A stretch of 64,000 nucleotides of DNA from Marsupella aquatica (Eukaryota > Marchantiophyta). The position numbers and the translations under genes are program-made. Numbering within the stretch: the stretch's first letter is position 1; the number at the start of each line of letters is the position of its first letter. Location: the NCBI GenBank assembly GCA_973895155.1, contig OZ316893.1:22072001-22136000 (forward strand). Reading direction: 5' to 3'. This document shows, piece after piece, positions 9,647 to 20,498 of the stretch. The notes below the pieces were generated by a model, which saw nothing but the letters and a program-made list of their open reading frames with translations, did not search any database and had not been told where the DNA came from.

Positions 9647-11143
9647 AGTTTGACAACATTGACCGGAATGTCTACGAAACTTCAGGTTCCTTTGAATGAC
9701 GAAGTTGAAGCCAAAGAATCAGGGAAGAAAGGAAAGCCACGCAGGAAGCCAAACGAACCCAAGAAGCAGCCTCCACAGAAAATTACGCCTCCTGTTGACA
9801 CTCAGGAAGCCGATGAGGTAAATTTTGCACTTCCAATGTAATTATCCCATTTGTATACCGTGATATCAATGTATGCACGATGGTTTAGTGCTCTTAGCCC
9901 GAGTATTGCTTTTTCAGGTTCCTCCCAACAAAGGAGGCAAAGCCAACCAATCAAAGCGGAAAACAAAAAGAACCAAGAAATCTGTAGAGCCACCACCGAA
10001 CGGCAACACCACCCTTCTCGTAGATTCTCAGCAAGCTGACCAGGTAACGTTTACAAATGAAAGTTCTTTGCAACATCTGTAAATAGTGTGGAGAACATTT
10101 CCTGTTTTATCAACACTGCAAGTTCAAGAGTAGGACACCAATGTTATGTTGTATACCATGATGTTAATGTATACTTACTGTTTGAATGTGCCTGTACTCC
10201 GAGTACTGCATTTTAGGTTCCTGAATCCCATGAGGGACCTACACCCGAACAATCTAAGAGGAAATCAAAGAGAACCAAGAAATCTGTACAACCACAGAGC
10301 CCGCGCCTGAGGTAAGCGTGTTTTCAATAGGCCAAGGAGGAACATTCCAGGGTAGACAGTGGTAAAAATGTATTCTATGTGTACTTATTTGATTTAAACA
10401 TGCAATCACCTTAGTTTGCAATGACAGGGACCAAAGGAAGGAGAGCAAGCAACGGCACCCCCGGAGACAGAAAAAAGTGAACCTAGACGTTCAAAGAGGA
10501 AGCAAACAACTGCTCCCACCGAAGAGAAAATTGCCCAAACAAAAAGAAAGACCAGAACTAAAACCAAGGTAAGTACAAATCATTGTGTACTATGTGGCCA
10601 TATTGTATAGGGACTAAACACATGATTCGCTTGATACTGATTTCAGCCTTACAATTGCAGGATTCATCTAAACAAGTCCAGGATGTCAATGCACAACCAG
10701 CACCAGAGGGAGGCAACACTATTGAAACTCAGGGTACTGCCCTTCCACCGAATGTGTCTGCAATCCCATCAGGAGAGGTGACTGCACCGGTAGGGAGCAC
10801 ACCTTCTGTAATTGACTTTGGTGGCACGATTGATTGGTAAGATGTGTTTCTTTGCTAATTGCTTTCATATGTGAATTTGCAGGAGTACTAGAAACCACCT
10901 GATGTGCAACCAGACCCATGTGCAAGTAGACGTCGGAGAAAATTGACAGTTCGTGCGCCATTGGGCAAGGCGCAAAGTGAATTTGTAATCCCGGGGTCTG
11001 TACCACAAGAGGTCACTGTGCAGGAGGATGATATTTTGGATTCCTTGCACGCATCACAAATTCTCCAAGACTGTAGCCAGGCTGATGTTACCTCTTTTCA
11101 CAAGGCAATCGATAAAACGATTAGTAATGTGGATGAAGTTTAG
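9647..11143 (+). CDS. MULE accessory gene of repeated Lys/Arg-rich exons (probably degenerate)
   Basis: Six exon-like segments with good GT-AG borders: 9647-9817, 9918-10043, 10217-10311, 10438-10568, 10661-10836 and 10883-11143. Exons 2 and 3 both open VP(P/E) and carry near-copies of SKRK(T/S)KRTKKSV, and exons 1 and 4 carry related basic stretches (GKKGKPRRKPNEPKK, RRSKRKQTTAPTEE), so the gene grew by exon duplication. The last exon encodes PPDVQPDPCASRRRRKLTV followed by an acidic end. Exon 3 and exon 4 phases disagree, and the last exon has TAG (10889-10891) after EY, so this copy is probably non-functional. The composition (K/R/P/T, no fold) suggests a nucleic-acid or chromatin-binding tail. 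Family unknown. It may be joined to the zinc-finger gene upstream as one transcript. Confidence 0.4.
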
Positions 11144-11359
11144 GGTACAATTAGCAATATTCGAGGGATAGTCTAGGGTACCTACCCTGTTTTGTCACCA
11201 ATGTGTTCATGATAATAAATATGAAATGTTCCTGCATTTCTTGCTCTCTTTCAAGACTATATAACATGATCTGTTCCAAAAATGGTCATAGTAGATCTGT
11301 GTCTGGGATACAATATTTATGTTGTATTCACATTTTCTCTGACTTTACGATGAAGACAC

Positions 11360-12057
11360 CCCACTGTCGAATCCTTCCCACCGACTAAGACGCCCCCCGC
11401 CGAAGCCCAAATGGACAAAACCTACGGAATTTGAACATAGAAAACCCTTTTTCATGTATATGATTTGGACGTTGTATTCAAATTTCACACTTAAAAAAAA
11501 AATTGTCCCTCCGACTTTACGAACACGCCCACCGCCGAAGCCCTGCCCAAATGGACAAAACCTACGGAATTTGAACACAGAAAACCCTTTTTCATGTATA
11601 CACTTTGGACATTGTATTCAAATTTCACATTTGGAAAAAAATTGTCCCTCCGACTTTACGAACACGCCCACCGCCGAAGCCTGCCCAAATGGACAAAACC
11701 TATGGAATTTGAACACAAAAAACCCTTTTTCATGTATACGATTTGGACATTGTATTCAAATTTCACACTTGGAAAAAAAATTGTCCCTCCGACTTTATGA
11801 ACACGCCCTCCGCCGAAGCCTGCCCAAATGGACAAAACCTATGGAGTCTCAACATAGAAATACCTTTTTCATGTATACACTTTGGACATTGTATTCAGAT
11901 TTCACACTTGGAAAAAAAAATTGTCCCTCCGACTTTACGAACACGCCCTCCGCCGAAGCCTGCCCAAATGGACAAAACCTATGGAGTTTCAACATAGAAA
12001 TACCTTTTTCATGTATACACTTTGCACGTTGTATTCATAATTCATAGTTACAAAAAA
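11360..12057. repeat. 139-bp minisatellite inside the MULE, five copies
   Basis: ATGGACAAAACCTA recurs at 11411, 11551, 11689, 11828 and 11968 (spacing 140, 138, 139, 140). Each unit also has TTTTTCATGTATAC, TTGTATTCA and CTCCGACTTTA. It lies exactly between the 3' ends of the convergent plus- and minus-strand genes. Frames that stay open through it are by-products of the repeat. Confidence 0.9.
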
Positions 12058-12333
12058 ATTCATTCACTTGAACTTTACAAAGACAGTCGGGCCTAAATGG
12101 AAAAAAGCATGCCATATTCAACACTTTAATAATCATACAGCACATGCACCATGGAAGGCGTACTCAGACCTAACAATTGCAAATAAAAGGCTTCACTCCT
12201 CATTGGATGGAATACAACATCCACTTTGTAACAATTTGAACTCATTCAAGGTAGTGTTTAGGTCCATGCACAAATGTGCCCTACTACCATCTAACTTCCC
12301 AATACAGTGAATAGTAGACTGTGATGTATATGT

Positions 12334-15300
12334 CTATTTTGTGATATCTACTTCATGAGGTAGCCCAAAATAAGGGCAATTATCAGCAGTTTCTTCAGCA
12401 AGTTCAGTGATGCGCCGTGCCCACTCATAATCCAAGGAGTTTTGAATGCGTGGATTGGAAGGCATAGTACCACTGCCTATTGTTGGTGCTCCAACGGTGA
12501 CAAGCCACTCACTTTCTCTAGCATTGTTCACATTGTCATGCTCTTCCCCTTCCACCTGCGCATTACAATAACACTAGAATAAGTAAACAAATTCTTATGA
12601 AACTAGGACTTTTATATGGACCTTCTCTGTCTTGCAACATTATAACATTTGGTACCTGCTCATCATCTTCAGTTGCTTGGGCAACTGAAACTTCTTTGCA
12701 AGATCGTTTGTTGTGGCCAACCTTTCCACACCTGCTGCACGTACACTTTACATTACCCCACTTCCTTTTCTTAGGTAGGATCTCAACCATTGGGAGGCCA
12801 CTCGCAGAGTTTGCACTTGGAAACGGGATGCCTCTCTCATTGTCATCATCCATTGGATATCTGAGACACAACCTTCCTGTTGGATCAAGATGGAGGTCCT
12901 CCCCATTCCCTAAAGCCCTGGAACAAGTTTCCCCATGAATTCTTACCATTCTATGTCGCCCATTCACTATAGCAGGCTCTGGAGCATGACAACTTAAGCT
13001 CAATGGAAGGTGAGTGGAAACAAAGCTAGGTAATACACCATCATAAAGTAAAACCAAAGACTGTGTCCGCCAGCATTTATGAAAATGCCTAGCTGGATTC
13101 TTTCCTGTTTCATCATCCCATGCCAGCATATGTTGGCATGGCCAAACCATCTCCTGCAGCTCCATGCAAGTGCACTTTGGTTTTGGTGACAAAGTGACAA
13201 GATACTCCTCACTCCCTGTTGTAGTCTGAATTTTGGCACTGGATTGACCATCACTGAATACCTGTAGCATGACAGTATGAAATATGAAGCGTGAGACAAT
13301 CCATCCTCCACATGTGGTGAAAATGTTCGTTACAAAAGGAAAAGAAAGAGCCAATTTGCACCTGGAATTGTTGGAAGTTCTGCAAGTTGGTATTGTATCA
13401 TAGTTGTGTTGGTTTTGACAGTGGTTCTTGTCTGCATGCAACCTCTATTCTCCTGTCTTTAAACTTTTGTTGAATGTACACCCAAAGAGCCACCAACAAC
13501 TTTCCAGGTGCTAGTAGACGGAATGGTAATAATCCAGAATTTGCTTGCTGGGCTGGATTACTTGTGACCTTACCCATGCGAGGGAGTGGGAATGCATGCC
13601 TGGCATAACATTTCACATCCAGACCGCAGATGTAATGTGTTGCATCAACTCCCTTGCCGGCTATCAATGAACTAGACAGTCGATCTAGCACAGACTCATA
13701 TCTGAATTGAAAGAGACAGAATACATGAGTGACAATGTTTACAGAGACAGAATACATCAAGCACAATGTCAAAATATATAGAATACATCAAGCACAATGT
13801 CTGAATAGGCAAATTGCTTTCATATTGGTCCTAGTGAGTGTATTTACTTACTGGTGCACATCATTGGCATAGACACATCCGTAGAAGAATTCACTTGTTG
13901 TTCTACCATGCCTGGTCTTCATGTTTGCCCTCAAATGATTTGCGCACTGTGCATGGATCTTTCCTACTGTCCAAAAATAATAAATTAGATTTTGTACTCC
14001 AGTTAGCACAATATCATCATAACTCTCAAATTTGACAGAATTAAGCAATGTAAGTGTGGAAGGGTGTTACCTGGCCAAATCTGACTTACAGTAGCAGTGA
14101 GACCCTTTTGACGATCTGACATGATGACAATGTCTTGACTACCAATGCCATATACAGCTCTGTCCATTAATTCTAGAAACCAAAAGCCAGTTCTCTGTGT
14201 TTTCAACTGGTGCTACTCCATAGCAAAGTATGACACCGTTTGAGTTCCCATCCAGGCATGTAGCTAAAAATAGTTGAGTTGGATATTTTCTATTCTTGGT
14301 GTGACAAGCATCTAAACTAACCATCGGCTGAGTATAGTTAAGTGCTTTCCTGGTGGCAGATGGACATATGAATGCTCTGCAAAAAATGGTGGAGTCCTCC
14401 ATAGTGCACCAATGTGCAACACAGCCAGGGTCTGTCTCCCGAATCCTGTCAATCAATGCTGGGATCATCTGAAAAGATGATTTCTGTGAGCCAGCGGTCC
14501 AATGCCCTACAAGATCTTTGCCTCGCCACATTTGCTGGTAGTTACTTCCTCGCTTGTAGTCACCTTGGAAACCAGACAGCAATTCCTTCACAGGCATTTT
14601 CAGATTTCTGATGATTCTTGGAGCCAATGTTACCCCCAACCATGCAGACTTGTGAGTAGGAGCTCTCCACTTGTGAATGTGAGCAGCACAAGTATGTGTT
14701 AGTTCACATACAGTGATAATATGACCCCCACCCTTCACTCTACTGCAACGTACTCTGAAAGGACATTCCTCCTCTGAGTAAAGCAAGTCTTCTGGTCCTG
14801 GTTGAGAGGGCTTAGATCTGGACAACTGTCCACAAGCTCCAGTTGCAGATGGCTTCCTAGTTTTCTGTTGACCAGGTTTACGTGGGTGTTGCGAACCAGG
14901 TAACCAAACGCTAGTGTGTTGGACTATGGACTTTGGTCTGTTGTGCACAACTCTTCCTTGTGTAGACAAAACAGTATTTCTGTGCACAGTTTGTTGTACA
15001 GATATAGGTGCATTTTGGTGCACGGATTGTTGTGTAGACAATGACACATTTGTCTGCATGGTGTTTGCTTGAATGGCTGAAAGCGGTGCACGAGGTTGCT
15101 GATGAGCAAGAGTGATCTGATTAATGACATTATGAAATTGACGATCTTCAATCTGCAAAACCCCATGATTGTACACACCAAGAATTTGAGCAAGTGATTG
15201 TAGGATGTCCCAAAATAAAAAAAGGTGTGGCATTGGTGGCAGTGGCGTGGCAGCGGCAGCACACACCTCTGCTTGACTGCAATATCTATTCTCTTGTTGT

Positions 15301-16184
15301 GTAGTTTGCTGCAATGTTTGAGACCTTGGTCCTTTCGATCGTCTTCCACTCCAATGGCCATATCTGCTATGAAACTCATGCTCACCTTCTGACTCTTCAT
15401 CCTCTTCCTCAAATTGAAGCTGCCACTGGTTTGGTTCCTCCATAGCATGTGAACCAATGCTATCATTGTCACCATGGTCATCACAAGCTGCCTCATCATC
15501 GACTACCTGTTTTGATCTAGCAATCTTTCCAAACCTGCATACACGAATACATCGATTTGCAAACGTCTTGTATCTGGACATGGCTTGACCATTCATCACA
15601 GCCAGAGAATCTAGGCACCAATCAAACTCTTCAAAGCTATTGAAGTGCTCTCCCAACTTGATTCGAGCAGCCTCTGCTGCCACTGTAATAGAGGAAGACA
15701 TGTCATCACGTTAATATGTATACAATGACATCAATGTTCATGTGCGGAAGCTACATGCTTGGATGGGAACTCAAACGGTGTCATACTTTCAAATCACATT
15801 GGACTGACACACATTGTATGAAAATAAGAAATGTCCAGACAATCTGATGGCACCTTCTTCAGCAGTTCTGCCATCCAATATCCTCGGGGGGTTCTCAACA
15901 TTCTTTCGAGCCCTCTGAAGTTCTTGTGTGTCTTGGATTCGTGCCCTCTCATGATAGGGGACATTGACTTCCCAAACATCACCTTTGGTCCACAAATGCA
16001 TTGAGTCATTGTCCTCCATGCCTGACACTGTCCCTCTAAGCGTACTGTACACATTAGGGGAGTGGAAACACTCACGACCCTGCCGTGCGAGCTCACGCGC
16101 AAAGCATGTGCACAAAAAAAGTGTCGTGTGAAATGACAGGAACGTGCAAAAGTTCTGTAACATGTCAGTGATTTGGCGGGTCAT
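12334..16184 (-). CDS. MuDR-type MULE transposase, multi-exon, one frameshift
   Basis: Catalyses cut-and-paste transposition. Exons I can support: 16184-15854, 15682-14071, 13963-13852, 13701-(about 13400), 13261-12656 and 12555-12334; phases agree at 15854/15682, 14071/13963, 13852/13701 and 12656/12555, while the 13.4-kb junction is unclear. Order of domains: MuDR N-terminal zinc module (CPFRVRCSR...HTCAAH), MULE catalytic core with first Asp in VSLDACHTKNRKYP and second in IVIMSDRQKGL, then KIHAQCANHLRANM, a SWIM finger (CTCMELQEMVWPCQHMLAW) and a CCHC knuckle (CSRCGKVGHNKRSC). The expected ENWLWFLELMD is broken by one extra T (four instead of three; plus-strand AAAA 14182-14185), shifting the frame in the catalytic core. 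That is either inactivation or an assembly error. Confidence 0.88.
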
Positions 16185-16707
16185 CCTCTGAAAACATTAT
16201 CCACCCTGTATTCTATTCAAGATATAAGCATGTTTAGCTTTTTCGCGCCTAAGCCAACGGTTACTCCAAACCCTAATTTGTTTAACTATATATAATCTAA
16301 TACATTTTTTTATACATGGTTGTAAATGTCTACACTGCTTTGTATATGTTGTGGTTGCACTATGCTTGGTTCATCCAACATTGTGGTCATTGTATACAGT
16401 GATGTCAATGTATACATGATCTAACTATGAGGCTCTATTTCATTGTGCGGCCGCACAACATAAGGTTTGTTTGACATCACGGTTCATGTTTGTACGCATT
16501 ATTGTCAATGTCTACATTGTGGGATACATTGATTCACTCGGAACTGCGATCGTAGTCGACCGCATTCGGCGACGCGGTCGGACACTGAAGAACAGTAGAA
16601 CATGCTGCGTTTTACAGTGACAATCTCACGTTATAAGAATTGCACAATGTGTTAGAAGAACATATCACACGAAATGGTACCTCTGGTGGGCCCAGAGGTC
16701 CACTGGG
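16185..16707. promoter_or_regulatory. MULE right subterminal region, probable transposase promoter
   Basis: Non-coding stretch between the transposase start and the right terminal repeat. It holds a TATA-like TATATATAATC (about 16287-16297, though palindromic in part and so strand-ambiguous) and two copies (16392-16415, 16492-16515) of a 24-bp motif found five times in the element: GTATAC, then NRTGATRTCAAT, then GTATAC. Promoter activity is inferred from position only. Confidence 0.4.
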
Positions 16708-16776
16708 AGGGCGTGGGAAACTTTTGGTCCATTAAGAGAGAAAGTTGCATTTGGAGGTCCACTAAGTATATCTCTC
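16708..16776 (-). repeat. right terminal inverted repeat of the MULE
   Basis: Exact reverse complement of 6338-6406. Directly followed by GAGTTATGAG (16777-16786), the second copy of the target duplication, and then by the right half of the split dispersed repeat. Confidence 0.92.
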
Positions 16777-16786
16777 GAGTTATGAG

Positions 16787-17060
16787 CTATATTTGATCAA
16801 AGACATATAGTCTGAGTTATGAACTATACTGTCTCCCTTATGTCTCCCCGCATAAGCAAGTAGACATATGGTCTCCCTATACCAATGGCGACTGTATGAC
16901 CTTAATCCTACACATTTAGTGCCTAAGTATACCCTCATAATGGCGGCTGTATGACCTTAATCCTACACATTTAGTGCCTATACCCTCATAATGGCGATTA
17001 ATCCTCCACATTTAGTGCACTAAAACACTAATACTATACATTTAGTGCACAAAAACACTG
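16787..17060. repeat. flanking repeat and short tandem copies
   Basis: 16787-16870 continues the dispersed repeat seen at 5215-5290 (GATCAAAGACATATAGTCTG). From about 16880 the block GTATGACCTTAATCCTACAC-ATTTAGTGCC is repeated, then shortened copies ending ATTTAGTGCA follow to about 17055. No gene. Confidence 0.65.
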
Positions 17061-18763
17061 ACCATATTTGAAACCAACGTGTCTGTCAACTCTCTCAAGT
17101 CCTCGAGCTCGAGAAGTACTGTACAGAAAGTGGCGACTTGGAACGACGATTCCCCCATTGACAAATTGAGCGGAAGCAATTGACCACAATCCGACCGAAC
17201 ATTTTCCCGCGCATCTTAATTTAATTGAGAAACCTGGATACACGTAAGTTTCAGAACTCTGTAATCAGAAGTAAGATACTTTTTAATTCGATGGTTCCCG
17301 CGTTTTCTGACCCCTCTCCCTCCCCCCTTTTCTTTCGAATGCCCCAATCGGATGCAGTCCCGGACAAAACTCAATTCCTTGAGATGGAGCGGCAATGCAA
17401 TTCTCCCATCCTGGTGAAGCCGATGATGGGATGCAGAGAGCACTGGTAATGTCGGTGAAGCTGAGCTCGAATTGAAGTGAACAGAATTGAGTGTAGAACG
17501 CGGCATCACGAGGTGAATTCTGCTTTGTGGGTGTTCTCTGGAGCTTGCGCGTAACAAAGGCCTCTCGGTATGGGAGATCCGTTGTTTTAGAGGTGACGGG
17601 AGTGAATTGTTCGATGCCGCTGGTGGTCGACTCTCTGAATAGACGCTGGTGGAGAAGAGGAGGACGGCTCAATTGCTGCCGGAGCAGTTCTCGTGTACTT
17701 TACGGGCCACTTGATTCGAGTTTCTCTACCTTGCTGACCAGTTCATGGTCAAGTAGAACTATTGCGGCGCTGTTGGCATTGGATTAAGGCAATGCAATTC
17801 GGATGATTGTCCCATGTGTCAATGGCAGGGAGCTGCCAATTGAAAGCTGCGGTATGCGGGCTTCAGGCTTCTGTCAGTTCTGGGAATTCCGTGTGAAGTT
17901 TTGCAGAACACTGTTAAATATGCGGTGCACTCCATACTTCTCTAGTGGATTTGATGTAGGATATGGAACATATGTCTGAACGGATGTCATCATAATCCTG
18001 TGGGAGTTAGATGATGTTCTAGTTTGAGCTTTTGTTGGGCTTTCGAGCCATTTAAGGCACTACGTTATTGGATCATCTGGTGACTGTTCACAGGATTTCG
18101 GATTGAGTGAGAGACTGAAGCAGCTGAACCATTAGTACCCGCAGCACAGAAGTCTCTACTGAGGAAGAGGGCCACAGCACTTTCTTGTCACAGTCCGCCA
18201 TTTTTGTACGTTCAGGGCAGAGAGGGAATCTCTGCTCAGCTGACTCTGTCACGATCCAACTAAAGACGAGAAACCTCGGTCATGCTCTCCTCTCACGGAA
18301 ATCTTATGACAGATTCAATACCTTTGCCTATGCTAGGTTTCGGGTGTATCATGAAAAATACAACATTGGACGTCTTGATTCGACTCAACTCTTTAGGACG
18401 TTTTAGGATTCGAAGTTCAGGTCGTGCGGTGATGTGAGTGACGCTTTTTGAATGGCACAAGATTACCGATTCTTCTCCTACCCAGAAAGATTGGAAGATA
18501 GAGAGGAATGCAATTAGATATCCATGGAGAAGTCCTATCCAATGTACGCGTTGTCCAAGTCATGTGAGCTGATAGCCTAATGCTCGACGGCAGAGACAAA
18601 ATCAATGGTCCTCCAGCAATATTTGATGGGCTTTTTCTCTCTAAAGCTCGTTGTTTAATCACCCGCCACACAGACGCTGGATCTCCACTGATTCACGAAG
18701 ATACACAAACAAACTACCGAGTGTCATTCACCGCAGGTCACCTCCTTGATCCTGTCATCAGTG
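17061..18763. other. upstream region of the F-box gene, no gene called
   Basis: No reading frame here has a recognisable domain. The stretch is close to the average base composition of the neighbouring gene and may hold its promoter and 5' untranslated region, possibly with introns (candidate donors such as CACGTAAGT near 17241), but I cannot fix a transcript start. Confidence 0.4.
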
Positions 18764-20498
18764 ATGGATATTGGAGTAAGTACAAGAAGTATGGCGAAGA
18801 GGATACGAGAGGCGCGGAGGTGGTCCTTCCTTCCAGTTGACATCTATTTGAAGATCTTCTCTCTTCTTCCAGCTCAGGACATCGCTTCTTCATGTGCTTT
18901 GGTGCGTCGGTCTTGGCGTAACTATAGTAGCAGTGAAGCGTTGTGGAAGGGATTTTGTGAGAGGGGTGGCCTCCGAGATCCACTGGATGCTTTTCTCTTC
19001 AGAACATGGAGATCTCTCTATGGTGCTGTGTATGGGACGAACTTGATTGGAAGCCCACATTTTGAGCGTATTGATCGTATTGATGCCAGGCTTTTCAAAG
19101 CTAGAGTCCTGAGGAATTGTGAGCCTAAGTATACTATATGCCCTGATCAGCTCTATTCCGAGGAAGAACGGCACGATGAGCCCCAGAGTTACTGCCACTG
19201 GATGTGTGATGGCGGATCCCGGTTCCAGCGTGGTGGTGGAGATGGCATCATTCGAGAGTGTCCACCATTAGACTGCCAACCATTTCCAGGTGCCCCTGGA
19301 GAACCAGTCCTGGCAACGAGCTATGATTGGGGGAATGTTTATCAGATTGTGGATCTCAACCTCTTCCCCAGGAGGTTTTTGGACTCGGGTCCTCCTTTGG
19401 TCGTCTCAGTGTGGTATGCGGGGAGAAAAGGGAGTATTGGCTTGTTCAGAATCCAAGTGGGTTTGCGCGATAGAAACAACAAGATTATATTTTCAAAGTG
19501 AGAATCCTTGCCTACACTGAAATTTTCTGTAAAATTGAAATTGTTCGCGTTTCTATATTCTCTCATTCCACTTCCTTAATGCCCTAAGCAGCATTCCCGT
19601 TTCCATGCGCTTTCAATTGTGTTGCGTTAAACCCCTGCAAAGGGGGAAAAGCCATTCAGTATTTGGAATTTAGACATAGAACAGTGATTTGAGCTCGGGA
19701 TCTATATTGGCTTGGATGCGGCTCTGAGAACTTATCCTGATCAAGAGAGCTTACGGGCTGGTTAGATTTGTCCAGATGCATCGTAGTTGAATTGCCATAT
19801 GTTATTGAGAATTTTAGAAACTACGTGAACTTAGTGCTGCACGTCCCTCTTTCTCAAAGTAAGGTCCTCATGATTTCCCCTCGTTGATTGCCTTCGCAGA
19901 TTTTCAGGGGATCTCAGGGCCCAACCAAATAAATGGAAGGAAGCAAAAGAAGTAATTTTTGGCTATCCCACGGTAGGTATATCTTCATTTTAATACGATG
20001 TTCTAATTCACTTTTGAGGATGATTATTTCAGAAGAAGGGGGAACAGACGGATGGTAGTTTCGAGCTTCTCTTTTTAAAAGGAGAATCGCGATCACAAAA
20101 CTCGCACTGCCTACTGTCGCAATCTATGGATTTAATTCGGCAAATAAGGATTTCCCTCTGTAATTTGCTCTCTCTTTGGCCCTTTCCGGCTTCAAAGTGA
20201 ATTAAGCCTTGCATTCTTATTGTTTCTGCAGGGAATGCGATCAATTGTCGTGAAGTTTAGTGGCAGGAGTATGGGGAAGAAGAATGGCTTCCATGGTACT
20301 AAGTATACTGCAGTTCGATTGAAATTTACGACAGTGACCGAGGCTGTGGTAAGTCGCACAACTACTATGAGCACATTCTCGTTCTTCTTGCTGCTAGTAA
20401 TTTCTGTGTTTACATCTGTGCCTACTTTTCAGCAGAACAGAAACACTCAAGGTTGCCACCAATCAAACCACGGATACTCCCGCTGCAAGTTTAGCTAA
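18764..20498 (+). CDS. F-box protein with FBA (sugar-binding type) domain
   Basis: Predicted adaptor of an SCF ubiquitin ligase: the F-box binds SKP1 and the FBA domain binds substrate (glycoproteins in the animal FBXO2 branch; unknown in plants). Exons by phase and splice signals: 18764-19497, 19900-19972, 20232-20348 and 20433-20498, giving about 329 residues. The F-box (residues 21-65) begins FLPVDIYLKIFSLLPAQDIA. The FBA region follows: GTNLIGSPHF, the YDWGNVYQIVDL and RRFLDSGPPLVVSVWYAGR blocks, FRIQVGLRDRNNKI, then across the introns WKEAKEVIFGYPTGMRSIVV and the terminal FHGTKYTAVRL. Exon 1 alone ends in a TGA that overlaps the donor (AA|GTGAGA), so an unspliced reading would cut the FBA domain. 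The last intron is 84 bp and open in frame, so its retention would still code. The start is the first ATG in frame. Confidence 0.85.

Larger units (their letters stand above)
6338..16776. mobile_element. complete 10.4-kb Mutator-like transposon (MULE)
   Basis: Both ends carry the same terminal inverted repeat starting GAGAGATATACTTAGTGG: 69 bp identical (6338-6406 and 16708-16776), then weaker similarity for roughly 30 bp more. The flanks hold a perfect 10-bp direct duplication, GAGTTATGAG (6328-6337 and 16777-16786); 8-10 bp duplications are usual for Mutator. Inside are a MuDR-type transposase on the minus strand and three accessory coding regions on the plus strand, the two groups converging on a 139-bp minisatellite. 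Identical repeats and duplication point to recent insertion, yet several genes carry frameshifts or stops, so this copy was either moved in trans or decayed quickly. Confidence 0.92.

Noticed and set aside
11454-12047. 197-codon open frame
   Set aside because: It is the translation of the 139-bp minisatellite; the protein is the same 46-residue unit repeated, with no coding signal.
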